From assembly GCF_040149665.1 (NCBI RefSeq), contig NZ_JBEFLP010000001.1:1984001-2048000 (forward strand): a DNA stretch of 64,000 bases, in the 5' to 3' direction. Position numbers and translations under genes: made by a program. Under the pieces are notes generated by a model. That model searched no databases, was not told the origin of the DNA, and saw nothing but the letters and a program-made list of their open reading frames with translations. Below are positions 53,937 through 63,574 of the stretch, piece after piece. Source of the DNA: Sulfitobacter sp. HNIBRBA3233. Its GTDB lineage: Bacteria; Pseudomonadota; Alphaproteobacteria; Rhodobacterales; Rhodobacteraceae. Within the stretch, counting starts at the first letter, position 1, and each line of letters starts with the position of its first letter.

Positions 53937-53964
53937 AAAAGGCCCCCTCTCCGGGGGCCTTTTT
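53937..53964 (+). terminator. Intrinsic terminator after the lipoprotein gene
   Basis: GGCCCCC (53941-53947) pairs with GGGGGCC (53953-53959), flanked by AAAA before and TTTTT after, 26 bp past the stop. Confidence 0.9.
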
Positions 53965-54022
53965 GCGTTTGGTAGCCCGCGGTGAACGCTGCCGGCGGCT
54001 GCAGTGGCCTATTCACAGGGAA

Positions 54023-54054
54023 TTAGGTCCAGATTGCATCGCGAGTAAGTCCAC
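54023..54054 (-). promoter_or_regulatory. TauR operator upstream of tauR
   Basis: On the minus strand, CTGGACCTAA (54023-54032) is an exact match to the published CTGGACYTAA form, and GTGGACTTAC (54045-54054) is a partial second copy, 22 bp apart. They lie 14-45 bp before the tauR start, where binding would block transcription, so autoregulation is likely. Confidence 0.7.
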
Positions 54055-54067
54055 AGTACTGATAGCT

Positions 54068-55555
54068 ATGGCGCTACCTGTCGAAACCTTTTTCCTGCGG
54101 CCCGATGCACAGGGCACCCTGCAATCGCAGATTCAGCAGATGATCGCCCAAGGTATCCTGTCGGGGCGCTTCCAGCCGGGGGAAAAACTGCCCTCGACGC
54201 GAAAGCTGGCGAACCATCTTGGCGTCAGCCGCATCACCGTGACGATTGCCTATACCGAACTGCTGGCGAACGATTACCTGACCTCGCGCGGGCGATCGGG
54301 GTATTTCGTTTCGCAGAACGCGCCCACGCCCCCCGACTTTTCGCCGACGCCCGACACGCAGGACGCTGTCGACTGGACCCGCGCCATCGGCCAGCGGTTC
54401 AGCGGCGGCGTGACCCCGACAAAACCGCAGGACTGGTCGCAGTACCGCTATCCCTTCGTCTACGGTCAGGCGGACCAGTCGCTGTTCGATCACGCGAACT
54501 GGCGGCTGTGTGCGCTTCAGGCGTTGGGGCAGCGGGATTTCAACTCCATGACATCGGATTACTACGATCAGGACGATCCCACGCTGATCGAGTTCATTGC
54601 GCGCCACACGCTGCCGCGGCGGGGCATTACCGCGCGGCCCGAGCAGATCCTGATCACATTGGGAGCGCAGAACGCCCTGTGGCTGACCGCGCAGGTGCTG
54701 CTGACCCAGCGCCGCCATGCCGCGCTGGAAGATCCCTGTTACCACGCGTTGCGCGATATCCTCATCCAGTCACGCTGCCATGTGATCCCCGTGCGGGTCG
54801 ACCGCGACGGCATCCCGCCCGAAGCGATACCGCCCGATACGGATGTCATCTTTACGACGCCCAGCCACCAGTGCCCGACCAACGCGACCATGCCGACGGA
54901 CCGCCGCCGCGCCCTGCTGGAGCGCGCGAGGCAACTGGATGCGCTGATCGTCGAGGACGATTACGAATTCGAGACATCCTTTCTGCGCCCCCCATCTCCG
55001 GCGCTGAAATCGCTCGATACGGACGGGCGGGTGATCTACGTCGGCAGCTTTTCCAAATCGCTGTTTCCGGGACTGCGGCTGGGCTATCTGGTCGGGTCCG
55101 AGCCTTTCATCCGCGAGGTCCGCGCCCTACGGGCCAGCGTGTTGCGCCACCCGCCCGGCCATATCCAGCGCACCGCCTCGTATTTCCTGTCGCTGGGGCA
55201 TTACGATGCGCTGGTCCGCCGGATGGGCACCGCCTTGCACGAACGCCGCGAACGGATGGAGGACGGCATCCTTGCCTACAACTTGCATATCGCGGGACAG
55301 GGTGCCCATGGCGGGTCGTCCTTCTGGATGCGCGCACCCGACAGCATCGACACCGAAGTGCTGGCCGCGCGCCTGCGTCCGCGCGGCGTTCTGATCGAAC
55401 CGGGCCGGTCGTTTTTCGGCGGGGACCGGCAACCGCGCAATTTCTACCGGCTTGGATATTCCTCGATTCCCGCAGCGCGCATCCTGCCCGGTCTGGAAGA
55501 ACTGGCCCGCGGGATCGCGGAGATGCGCGGCGCTGGCCATAACGCGGCTGGATAA
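54068..55555 (+). CDS. tauR: MocR-family regulator TauR
   Basis: A 495-residue MocR/GabR-type regulator with an N-terminal GntR winged HTH (about 15-80; LPSTRKLANHLGVSRITVTIAY) fused to a fold-type-I aminotransferase-like domain (about 120-480). The PLP-binding lysine is in YVGSFSKSLFPGLRLGY. TauR activates taurine genes in Rhodobacter. The ATG at 54068 is chosen because the HTH follows and the TauR repeats lie just upstream. Its last 23 bases contain half of the xsc operator. Confidence 0.92.
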   Translation: MALPVETFFLRPDAQGTLQSQIQQMIAQGILSGRFQPGEKLPSTRKLANHLGVSRITVTIAYTELLANDYLTSRGRSGYFVSQNAPTPPDFSPTPDTQDAVDWTRAIGQRFSGGVTPTKPQDWSQYRYPFVYGQADQSLFDHANWRLCALQALGQRDFNSMTSDYYDQDDPTLIEFIARHTLPRRGITARPEQILITLGAQNALWLTAQVLLTQRRHAALEDPCYHALRDILIQSRCHVIPVRVDRDGIPPEAIPPDTDVIFTTPSHQCPTNATMPTDRRRALLERARQLDALIVEDDYEFETSFLRPPSPALKSLDTDGRVIYVGSFSKSLFPGLRLGYLVGSEPFIREVRALRASVLRHPPGHIQRTASYFLSLGHYDALVRRMGTALHERRERMEDGILAYNLHIAGQGAHGGSSFWMRAPDSIDTEVLAARLRPRGVLIEPGRSFFGGDRQPRNFYRLGYSSIPAARILPGLEELARGIAEMRGAGHNAAG

Positions 55556-55565
55556 CTGGCCCTAA
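55533..55565 (+). promoter_or_regulatory. TauR operator upstream of xsc
   Basis: CTGGCCATAA (55533-55542) and CTGGCCCTAA (55556-55565) are 23 bp apart, the same spacing as at tpa. The first repeat is within the end of the tauR coding sequence. xsc starts at 55638. Confidence 0.75.
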
Positions 55566-55637
55566 CGCCCGAAATGACAAGCGCTTACACTCGGTCAAAC
55601 GCCCGATTCCCCGCCCTTTTTTCCAAGGAAGCCCGAC

Positions 55638-57416
55638 ATGAAGATGACCACCGAAGAAGCCTTCGTCAAAACGCTGCAACGCCATGGCATCCAACATGCT
55701 TTCGGGATCATCGGGTCGGCCATGATGCCCATTTCCGACATTTTCCCGAAGGCCGGGATCACCTTCTGGGATTGCGCCCACGAGGGCTCTGGCGGCTTCA
55801 TGGCGGACGGCTATACCCGCGCCACCGGCAAGATGTCGATGATGATCGCGCAGAACGGTCCGGGCATCACCAATTTCGTGACGGCGGTGAAAACCGCCTA
55901 CTGGAACCACACGCCGCTGCTGCTGGTCACGCCGCAGGCGGCGAACAAGACGATCGGTCAGGGCGGTTTCCAGGAGATGGAGCAGATGAACCTCTTTGCC
56001 GATTGCGTCGCCTATCAGGAAGAGGTCCGCGACCCGTCCCGCATCGCCGAGACGCTGAACCGCGTGATCATTCAGGCCAAGCGCGCCTCTGCCCCCGCAC
56101 AGATCAACGTGCCGCGCGATTTCTGGACGCAGGTGATCGACATCGAGATCCCCGAAATCGTCGAGTTCGAACGCCCCTCGGGCGGCGAGAAGGCGCTGGA
56201 CGCCGCCGCCAAGATGCTGTCGGAGGCAAAGTTTCCCGTCATCCTGAACGGTGCAGGCGTGGTACTGGCCAAGGGCGGGATCGAAGCGTCGAAGACGCTG
56301 GCAGAGCGGCTCGATGCGCCGGTCTGCGTGGGCTACCAGCACAACGATGCCTTCCCCGGCAGCCATCCGCTTTTCGCAGGTCCGCTGGGCTATAACGGGT
56401 CGAAGGCGGGGATGGAGCTGATCTCGAAGGCGGATGTGGTTCTGTGCCTCGGCACGCGCCTGAACCCGTTCTCGACCCTGCCGGGCTACGGCATCGATTA
56501 CTGGCCGAAAGACGCCAAGATCATTCAGGTCGACATCAACCCAGACCGGATCGGCCTGACCAAGAAAGTGACCGTGGGCATCGTCGGCGATGCGGCAAAA
56601 GTCGCCCGTTCCCTGACCGAGAAACTGTCGGACAGCGCGGGCGACATCGACCGCGAGGAGCGCAAGGCGATGATCGCGCAGACGAAATCGGCATGGGCGC
56701 AGGAACTGACCTCGATGAACGAGGAACAGGACGATCCCGGCACCACCTGGAACGAACGCGCCCGTGCGGCCAAACCCGACTGGATGAGCCCGCGCATGGC
56801 GTGGCGCGCGATCCAGTCGGCGCTGCCGACCGAGGCGATCATTTCGTCGGACATCGGCAACAACTGCGCCATCGGCAACGCCTATCCCTCCTTTGACAAG
56901 GGCCGCAAATATCTGGCACCGGGCCTGTTTGGCCCCTGCGGCTACGGCCTGCCCGCCATCGTCGGCGCCAAGATCGGCTGCCCAGACGTGCCGGTCGTGG
57001 GCTTTGCCGGTGACGGCGCCTTTGGCATTGCGGTGAACGAATTGACAGCCATCGGCCGCGGCGAGTGGCCCGCGATCACGCAGATCGTTTTCCGCAACTA
57101 CCAGTGGGGCGCGGAGAAGCGGAACTCGACCCTGTGGTTCGACGACAATTTCGTCGGCACCGAGCTGGACGAGGAAGTGTCCTACGCCGGGATCGCCCAA
57201 GCATGTGGCCTGCAGGGCGTCGTGGCCCGCACGCAGGAAGAGCTGACCGAGGCGCTGAACAAGGCGATCGAGGACCAGATGAAACACGGCAAGACCACCC
57301 TGATCGAAGCGATGATCAATCAGGAACTCGGAGAGCCGTTCCGCCGCGATGCCATGAAAAAACCGGTGCCAGTGGCGGGTATCGATCCGGCAGACATGCG
57401 CGAACAGACAGTATGA
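55638..57416 (+). CDS. xsc: Sulfoacetaldehyde acetyltransferase
   Basis: A 592-residue thiamine-diphosphate enzyme of normal Xsc length. It has the N-terminal glutamate region (CAHEGSGGFMADGYTRATGK), the IGQGGFQEMEQM block and the ThDP/Mg motif GFAGDGAFGIAVNEL... about residues 454-485. Xsc converts sulfoacetaldehyde and phosphate to acetyl phosphate and sulfite, the C-S bond cleaving step of taurine degradation. AAGGAAG precedes the ATG. The stop overlaps the acetate kinase start by four bases. Confidence 0.96.
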   Translation: MKMTTEEAFVKTLQRHGIQHAFGIIGSAMMPISDIFPKAGITFWDCAHEGSGGFMADGYTRATGKMSMMIAQNGPGITNFVTAVKTAYWNHTPLLLVTPQAANKTIGQGGFQEMEQMNLFADCVAYQEEVRDPSRIAETLNRVIIQAKRASAPAQINVPRDFWTQVIDIEIPEIVEFERPSGGEKALDAAAKMLSEAKFPVILNGAGVVLAKGGIEASKTLAERLDAPVCVGYQHNDAFPGSHPLFAGPLGYNGSKAGMELISKADVVLCLGTRLNPFSTLPGYGIDYWPKDAKIIQVDINPDRIGLTKKVTVGIVGDAAKVARSLTEKLSDSAGDIDREERKAMIAQTKSAWAQELTSMNEEQDDPGTTWNERARAAKPDWMSPRMAWRAIQSALPTEAIISSDIGNNCAIGNAYPSFDKGRKYLAPGLFGPCGYGLPAIVGAKIGCPDVPVVGFAGDGAFGIAVNELTAIGRGEWPAITQIVFRNYQWGAEKRNSTLWFDDNFVGTELDEEVSYAGIAQACGLQGVVARTQEELTEALNKAIEDQMKHGKTTLIEAMINQELGEPFRRDAMKKPVPVAGIDPADMREQTV

Positions 57417-58480
57417 GGCCAGGCGGCGCGCCGATCCTCGTTCTGAACGCGGGTTCCTCGTCGATCAAGGCAGTCGCCTTTGACGGGGATCTGCGCGCCG
57501 TGGCCCGTACCGAGGCCGCCGGTATCGGCACCGGCGGCTTTCGCGACCACGCGACCGCGCTGACCGAAGTCATGTCGCGCATGACCGCCGAGGGGCTGCC
57601 CCTTGCGGGTCTGAGGGCGGTCGCCCACCGTGTCGTGCACGGCGGAACGCGGCTGACGCAGGCGGTGCGGATCACCCCCGCCGTCCGCGCGGAAATTGCC
57701 GCCTGTATCCCCCTCGCGCCGCTTCACAACCCCCACCACCTTGCCGCGATCGACTGGGTCGCGCAGGCCGCGCCCGATCTGCCGCAATGCGCCAGTTTCG
57801 ACACCGCCTTCCATGCCACCGCCCCCGAGGTCGCGCGCCGCTATGCGCTGCCGCAGGACGCGGCGACAGCCGGACTGATGCGCTACGGCTTTCACGGCAA
57901 CAGCTATGCCGCAATGGTCGATACCTTGCGCCACTCGGAGGGGGGGATGCCGCGCAGGCTGCTCGCGCTGCATCTGGGCAACGGCGCATCGGCCTGCGCT
58001 ATTCTGGAGGGGCAGTCCGTCGCGACGACCATGGGGTATTCGCCACTGGCGGGGCTGACGATGGGCACCCGCAGCGGCGACATGGATCCCGGCGCGGTGC
58101 TGGAACTGGCCCGCCGGTTGGGGGTGGACGCGGCGGAAACCCTGCTGAACCAGCGCAGCGGCCTTCTGGGTCTTTCGGGCCTGACCAGCGACATGCGCAC
58201 ACTCGAAGCCAGCGACACCCCGCAGGCGCGTTTCGCGATTGCGCATTTCTGCTACTGGGCCGCGCGCCACGCCGCTGGCCTGATCCCCGCGATGGGCGGC
58301 ATCGACGCCATAGCCTTCACCGGCGGAATAGGTGAGAATGCGCAACAGATACGCGACGATATCCGCAGCTATCTCCACTGGGTCGGCGATGTGCCCGTCC
58401 ATGTGATCCCCGCCGCGGAAGAAGCCTTTATCGCCCGCCAGACCGACACCTTGATGAAAGAGACCCCGGATGAGCCATAA
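57413..58480 (+). CDS. ackA: Acetate kinase
   Basis: A 355-residue acetokinase, at the short end for the family. Motifs: LVLNAGSSSIKAVAF at the start, VAHRVVHGG, AFDTAFH-type loop (SFDTAFHATAPEVARRYALP), YGFHGNSY, HLGNGASACAI and FTGGIGENAQQIR. It converts acetyl phosphate and ADP to acetate and ATP. Coupled to xsc by an ATGA overlap, it would harvest the acetyl phosphate that Xsc makes. Many Roseobacter xsc loci use phosphotransacetylase instead. The 3' end overlaps soeA by 11 bp. Confidence 0.92.
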   Translation: MRPGGAPILVLNAGSSSIKAVAFDGDLRAVARTEAAGIGTGGFRDHATALTEVMSRMTAEGLPLAGLRAVAHRVVHGGTRLTQAVRITPAVRAEIAACIPLAPLHNPHHLAAIDWVAQAAPDLPQCASFDTAFHATAPEVARRYALPQDAATAGLMRYGFHGNSYAAMVDTLRHSEGGMPRRLLALHLGNGASACAILEGQSVATTMGYSPLAGLTMGTRSGDMDPGAVLELARRLGVDAAETLLNQRSGLLGLSGLTSDMRTLEASDTPQARFAIAHFCYWAARHAAGLIPAMGGIDAIAFTGGIGENAQQIRDDIRSYLHWVGDVPVHVIPAAEEAFIARQTDTLMKETPDEP

Positions 58481-61295
58481 GCAACCCGACCTGGATCTCA
58501 GCCCCGACGTCTCGGACGAGGTGCGCAAGACGACCTGCTACATGTGCGCCTGCCGCTGCGGCATCAACGTACATATGAAAAAAGGCAAGGTCGCCTATAT
58601 CGAGGGCAACCGCGATCATCCCGTCAATCAGGGCGTACTCTGCGCCAAGGGCAGCGCGGGCATCATGCAGCACAACGCGCCCTCGCGCCTGCGCGCGCCG
58701 ATGAAACGGGTGGGGGATCGCGGCGAGGGCAAGTTCGAGGAAATCAGCTGGGACGAGGCCTATGACATCGCGGCGGGCTGGCTGAAACCCATCCGCGAAA
58801 ACGATCCGTCGAAGCTCGCGTTCTTTACCGGCCGCGACCAGTCACAAAGCTTTACCTCGCTCTGGGCGCAGAGCTTTGGCACCCCGAATTACGCCGCCCA
58901 CGGCGGCTTTTGTTCCGTGAACATGGCGGCAGCGGGCATCTACACCATGGGCGGCGCATTCTGGGAGTTCGGCCAGCCCGATTGGGACCATACCAAGCTT
59001 TTCATGCTGTTCGGCGTGGCCGAGGACCACGACAGCAACCCCATCAAGATGGGGATCGGAAAGATCAAGGCGCGCGGCGCGCGGGTGATCGGGGTGAACC
59101 CGATCCGCACCGGCTATAACGCCGTCGCCGACGATTGGGTCGGGATCACGCCCGGCACGGACGGGCTGTTCATCCTGTCGATGATCCATTGCCTGATGAA
59201 AGCCGGGAAGATCGATTTCCACTACCTCGCGCAGTATACGGACGCAGCAGTGTTGCTGAACGGCGATGAAAAATCGCCCGACTACGGGCTGAAGCTGCGC
59301 GACGAACAGGGCAAGGATCTGGTCATTGACCGCACCACCGGCAAACCTGCGCCCTTCGACCGCAAGGGCGTGCGCCCCGATCTGACCGCCACCCACCGCG
59401 CGCAGGGGGTCACTCACCGCCCGGTGTTCCACCGGATGCTCGAGATGTATCTCGACCCGCGTTACGCGCCCGAAGCGGTCGCCGAGACCGTCGGCATCTC
59501 CGCCGCGCGAATCCGCAGGCTGGCCGCGGAACTTGCCCGCGTGGCATTCGACGAGGCGTTCGAGCTGGATCAGGAATGGACCGATTTCCGCGGCGAGACC
59601 CACCAGAAGATGACAGGCCGGCCCGTGAGCTTTCATGCGATGCGCGGCATCTCGGCCCATGCCAACGGCTTCCAGACTTGCCGCGCCCTGCACACGCTGC
59701 AAATCCTGCTCGGCACGGTCGAGGTGCCCGGCGGCTTCCGGTTCAAACCGCCCTACCCCAAGCCCGCGACCGCCCACCCGCGCCCGCATACCGGCATGAC
59801 CCCGGGGGCGCCGCTGAACGGGCCGCATCTGGGGTTCGTTCACGGGCCCGAAGATCTGGCTCTGAAAGAGGACGGCAGCCCCGCCCGCATCGACAAGGCA
59901 TTCACCTGGGAAAACCCGATGTCGGTGCACGGCCTGATGCACATGGTCATCTCCAACGCACACGCGGGCGATCCCTACAAGATCGACACGCTTTTCATGT
60001 ATATGGCGAACATGTCGTGGAATTCATCGATGAACACCACGGGCGTTCAGGAGATGCTGACCGACCGCGACGAGAGCGGCGAATACGTCATTCCGCACAT
60101 CATCTACTCCGATGCCTACAGCTCGGAAATGGTGGCCTACGCCGATCTCATCCTGCCGGACACCACCTATCTGGAACGACACGACTGCATCTCCCTGCTC
60201 GACCGGCCGATCTGCGAGGCCGATGCCGTGGCCGACGCGATCCGCTGGCCGGTGGTCGAACCGGATCGCAACGTCAAGGGGTTCCAGTCCGCCCTGTGCG
60301 ATCTGGGGGCCAGACTGGGCCTGCCTGCATTCGTCAACGCGGACGGCAGCCAGAAATACGCCGACTACGCCGATTACATCATTCACCACGAACGCCGTCC
60401 CGGCATCGGCCCGCTTGCCGGGTGGCGCACGGGGGAGGCGGGGCTGCAGGCCGGGCGCGGCGGCGTCAACGAAAGCCAGATCGAGAATTACATCGCCAAC
60501 GGCGGATTTTTCGCAGAACACATTCCGGATGCCGCGAAATACTACAAACCGTGGAACATGGCCTATCAGGGCTGGGCCGTTAAGATGGGTCTCTTCGACG
60601 CGCCGCAGCCCTATCTCTTCACGCTCTATTCCGAACCCCTTCGGCGCTTCCAGCGCGCCGCCGAAGGCCACGGCGACCGCCAGCCCCCCGACCATCTGCG
60701 GGCGCGGATCATCGAGAAGATGTCGCCGCTGCCGATCTGGTACGAGACCGACCAGCACGGCAACGACGGCTACACGATCAGCGCGCTCACCCAACGCCCG
60801 ATGGCGATGTACCACTCCTGGGGCAGCCAGAACGCGTGGCTGCGCCAGTTGCACGGGCGCAACCCGATGTATCTGCCAACGAAACTGATGCGCGCCAACG
60901 ATCTCGCCGATGGCGACTGGGCCGAGATTACCTCGCCCCACGGCAGCATCACCGTGCCGGTCATGGAAATGGCCGCCCTGAACGAAAACACGATCTGGAC
61001 ATGGAACGCCATCGGCAAGCGCAAGGGCGCATGGGCGCTGGACAAGGACGCGCCGGAGGCGACCAGGGGCTTCCTGCTCAACCATCTGATCCACGAGCTG
61101 CTGCCGCCCAGGGGCGACGGGTTGCGCTGGGCCAATTCCGATCCGATCACCGGTCAGGCCGCGTGGTTTGACCTCAAGGTCGCTCTGCGCAAGGTTGCGG
61201 CCCCCGCTGACGGCCAGAGCAGGCCCGCGATGCCGCCGCTGGCGTCGCCCGTGGGCACCGGCCCCGACAAACTCGCATGGAAGGTCGGCGAATGA
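58470..61295 (+). CDS. soeA: Sulfite dehydrogenase molybdopterin subunit SoeA
   Basis: A 941-residue molybdopterin oxidoreductase. An N-terminal [4Fe-4S] motif CYMCACRCG with the fourth cysteine in GVLCAKGS binds the proximal cluster; the molybdopterin domain and a C-terminal dinucleotide-binding domain (about 790-900) follow. No Tat signal is present, as expected for the cytoplasmic SoeABC type. It oxidises sulfite to sulfate. Placement after xsc and ackA, and before soeB and soeC, supports this over other members of the family. Confidence 0.9.
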   Translation: MSHKQPDLDLSPDVSDEVRKTTCYMCACRCGINVHMKKGKVAYIEGNRDHPVNQGVLCAKGSAGIMQHNAPSRLRAPMKRVGDRGEGKFEEISWDEAYDIAAGWLKPIRENDPSKLAFFTGRDQSQSFTSLWAQSFGTPNYAAHGGFCSVNMAAAGIYTMGGAFWEFGQPDWDHTKLFMLFGVAEDHDSNPIKMGIGKIKARGARVIGVNPIRTGYNAVADDWVGITPGTDGLFILSMIHCLMKAGKIDFHYLAQYTDAAVLLNGDEKSPDYGLKLRDEQGKDLVIDRTTGKPAPFDRKGVRPDLTATHRAQGVTHRPVFHRMLEMYLDPRYAPEAVAETVGISAARIRRLAAELARVAFDEAFELDQEWTDFRGETHQKMTGRPVSFHAMRGISAHANGFQTCRALHTLQILLGTVEVPGGFRFKPPYPKPATAHPRPHTGMTPGAPLNGPHLGFVHGPEDLALKEDGSPARIDKAFTWENPMSVHGLMHMVISNAHAGDPYKIDTLFMYMANMSWNSSMNTTGVQEMLTDRDESGEYVIPHIIYSDAYSSEMVAYADLILPDTTYLERHDCISLLDRPICEADAVADAIRWPVVEPDRNVKGFQSALCDLGARLGLPAFVNADGSQKYADYADYIIHHERRPGIGPLAGWRTGEAGLQAGRGGVNESQIENYIANGGFFAEHIPDAAKYYKPWNMAYQGWAVKMGLFDAPQPYLFTLYSEPLRRFQRAAEGHGDRQPPDHLRARIIEKMSPLPIWYETDQHGNDGYTISALTQRPMAMYHSWGSQNAWLRQLHGRNPMYLPTKLMRANDLADGDWAEITSPHGSITVPVMEMAALNENTIWTWNAIGKRKGAWALDKDAPEATRGFLLNHLIHELLPPRGDGLRWANSDPITGQAAWFDLKVALRKVAAPADGQSRPAMPPLASPVGTGPDKLAWKVGE

Positions 61296-61380
61296 ACCAA
61301 ACCCGTCCCGCCTCCAATTTGCCGAAAAACTCCGGGGTCCGGGGCAGCGCCCCGGTCCGACGCCCGCAAGGAGCACCCGC

Positions 61381-62139
61381 ATGACCGAACTGCCCGCCAC
61401 CACCGCCAAAAAGCTCGGCCTTGTGATCGACCTCGATACCTGCGTGGGCTGTCACGCCTGCGTGATCTCCTGCAAGGGCTGGAACACGGAAAACTACGGC
61501 GCGCCACTGTCGGATCAGGACCCTTACGGCGCGGACCCGTCGGGGACATTCCTGAACCGTGTGCACAGCTACGAGGTGACGCCGGCGCAGGGCACGGCGC
61601 AACTGGTTCACTTTCCCAAATCCTGCCTGCATTGCGAAGATGCGCCCTGCGTCACCGTCTGCCCCACCGGTGCCAGCTACAAACGCGCCGAGGACGGCAT
61701 CGTGCTGGTCAACGAGAGCGACTGCATCGGCTGCGGCCTGTGCGCCTGGGCCTGCCCCTACGGCGCGCGCGAAATGGATGTCGCCGAAGGCGTGATGAAG
61801 AAATGCACGCTTTGCGTCGATCGCATCTACAACGAAAACCTCCCCGAAGTGGACCGCACACCGGCCTGTGTGCGCACCTGTCCCGCCGGTGCGCGCCATT
61901 TCGGCGATCTCGGTGATCCCAACAGCGCCGTCAGCCAGCTCGTGGCCGAGCGCGGCGGTGTCGACCTGATGCCCGAACAGGGCACCAAGCCGGTCAACAA
62001 ATACCTGCCGCCCCGCCCGAAGGACACGCTGTCGCAGACGGCGGAGGAGATCGACATCCTCGCGCCCTTCCTCGAGCCCGTGGCGCAGGACACAAAGGGC
62101 TTTCTGGGCTGGCTCGACAAGACGCTGGAGAAACTCTGA
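61381..62139 (+). CDS. soeB: Sulfite dehydrogenase iron-sulfur subunit SoeB
   Basis: A 252-residue ferredoxin-like electron-transfer protein with four cysteine clusters (CVGCHACVISCKGWN; CLHCEDAPCVTVCPTGA; CIGCGLCAWACPYGA; CTLCVDR...CVRTCPAGA), enough for four [4Fe-4S] centres, as in DmsB/NrfC-like subunits. It passes electrons from SoeA to SoeC. The ATG at 61381 follows AAGGAG; 85 bp separate it from soeA. It overlaps soeC by one base. Confidence 0.93.
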   Translation: MTELPATTAKKLGLVIDLDTCVGCHACVISCKGWNTENYGAPLSDQDPYGADPSGTFLNRVHSYEVTPAQGTAQLVHFPKSCLHCEDAPCVTVCPTGASYKRAEDGIVLVNESDCIGCGLCAWACPYGAREMDVAEGVMKKCTLCVDRIYNENLPEVDRTPACVRTCPAGARHFGDLGDPNSAVSQLVAERGGVDLMPEQGTKPVNKYLPPRPKDTLSQTAEEIDILAPFLEPVAQDTKGFLGWLDKTLEKL

Positions 62140-63011
62140 TGCATCCCGCGCCTTCCGTCATCATCTTCTCCACCTTCTCGGGGCTCGGCTTCGGTCTGCT
62201 GGTGTTCCTCGGTCTTGGGATGCCCGGCGCCACCGGCTGGACCGCTTTCGCGTTTTTCACGATCGCCTATCTTCTCGCGGTGGGCGGGCTTGTTTCCTCC
62301 ACCTTCCATCTCGGCCATCCGGAACGCGCGCTGAAGGCCTTCACACAGTGGCGGACAAGCTGGCTCAGCCGCGAGGCATGGTGCGCCGTCGTGGCGCTGC
62401 TGGTGATGGCAGTCTACGGGGCGGGGCTGGTCTTTTTCGGCCAACGCTGGACGATCGTCGGGCTGATCGGGGCGGCGGCATCACTTGCGACTGTCTTCAC
62501 GACCTCGATGATCTACGGGCAACTGCGCACCGTGCCGCGCTGGCACACCCCGCTGACGCCCGCGAATTTCCTGTCCCTGTGCCTTGCCGGCGGGGCGCTT
62601 CTGTCGGGGCAGGTTGTCTGGGCGGTGCTGCTGCTGGTTCTGGCGGCTGCGGTACAGGCGTTCACGTGGATCCGCGGCGACGGCGCTTTGGCCGCAAGCG
62701 GCACCGATATGGACAGTGCGACGCGGCTGGGCCAGATGGGCCGCGTGCGCGCCTTCGAGCCTCCGCATACGGGCACCAATTACCTGCTGCGCGAATTCGT
62801 CTTTGTCATTGGCCGCAAGCACAGCCGCAAGCTCAGGCTCATCGCGCTTGTCCTGATGGCCGGCGCGCCCATCGTTCTGCTGATGCTGCCTTTCAACCAT
62901 TTCATGGCGCTTCTGGCCGTCGTCGCGCATATCGCGGGCGTGCTCTGCGCGCGCTGGCTGTTCTTTGCGGAAGCCGAACATGTGGTTGGGCTCTACTACG
63001 GTAAAAGATGA
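62139..63011 (+). CDS. soeC: Sulfite dehydrogenase membrane anchor SoeC (DmsC/NrfD-like)
   Basis: A 290-residue integral membrane protein with eight or so hydrophobic segments and the DmsC-type motif SSTFHLGHPERALKAFTQWRTSWLSREAW. It anchors SoeAB and passes electrons to quinone. It overlaps both neighbours: soeB by one base and the acetyltransferase gene by four. Confidence 0.9.
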   Translation: MHPAPSVIIFSTFSGLGFGLLVFLGLGMPGATGWTAFAFFTIAYLLAVGGLVSSTFHLGHPERALKAFTQWRTSWLSREAWCAVVALLVMAVYGAGLVFFGQRWTIVGLIGAAASLATVFTTSMIYGQLRTVPRWHTPLTPANFLSLCLAGGALLSGQVVWAVLLLVLAAAVQAFTWIRGDGALAASGTDMDSATRLGQMGRVRAFEPPHTGTNYLLREFVFVIGRKHSRKLRLIALVLMAGAPIVLLMLPFNHFMALLAVVAHIAGVLCARWLFFAEAEHVVGLYYGKR

Positions 63012-63478
63012 TCCTTCCCGACATCATCCTGCGGCCCGCAGATCCTGCGGATGCAGCGGCGCTGACGCGGCTTGTCTACCGGTCCAAGCGGTCCAACGGC
63101 TACGACGACGCCTTCATGGCGGCCTGCGCCGAGGAATTGCGCATCCGCCCGGGCGATGTCCTGACAATGCGCTTCTGGCTGACGGAACGCGCGGGCGTGC
63201 CGCTGGGCTGCGCGGCGCTGCGCAGACGCGACAAGGTGACCGGCACAGTGCACGCATTCTTCATCGATCCGGATCACAAACGGATGGGGCTTGGCAGGAT
63301 GCTCTGGCGCCGCCTGCACCGCGAGGCGCTGGGCATGGGGCTGGCGCGGCTCACGCTCGATGCCGATCCGGCGGCGGTGCCATTCTACATGTCGCTGGGA
63401 TTCAACTGGATCGCCGATGTCCCTTCGGGCTCTGTGCCCGGACGCCACCTGCCGCGCCTTGCGCGCAACCTGCCCTGA
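63008..63478 (+). CDS. GNAT family N-acetyltransferase
   Basis: A 156-residue GNAT protein with the acetyl-CoA motif VHAFFIDPDHKRMGLGRMLW and the following LARLTLDADPAAVPFYMSLGF. It overlaps soeC by four bases and so ends the soe operon. The substrate is unknown; no link to sulfur metabolism is visible beyond position. The 96 bp downstream hold nothing recognisable. Confidence 0.83.
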   Translation: MILPDIILRPADPADAAALTRLVYRSKRSNGYDDAFMAACAEELRIRPGDVLTMRFWLTERAGVPLGCAALRRRDKVTGTVHAFFIDPDHKRMGLGRMLWRRLHREALGMGLARLTLDADPAAVPFYMSLGFNWIADVPSGSVPGRHLPRLARNLP

Positions 63479-63574
63479 GCTGTCGCGCGAAAGGCTCTCT
63501 TCCGGCCCCGTAGCCCGCCCGAAACCCGCGCGGGAGGAGGCTGCCCCCCACCCGCAGGTTCCCGCGATAAGGCG

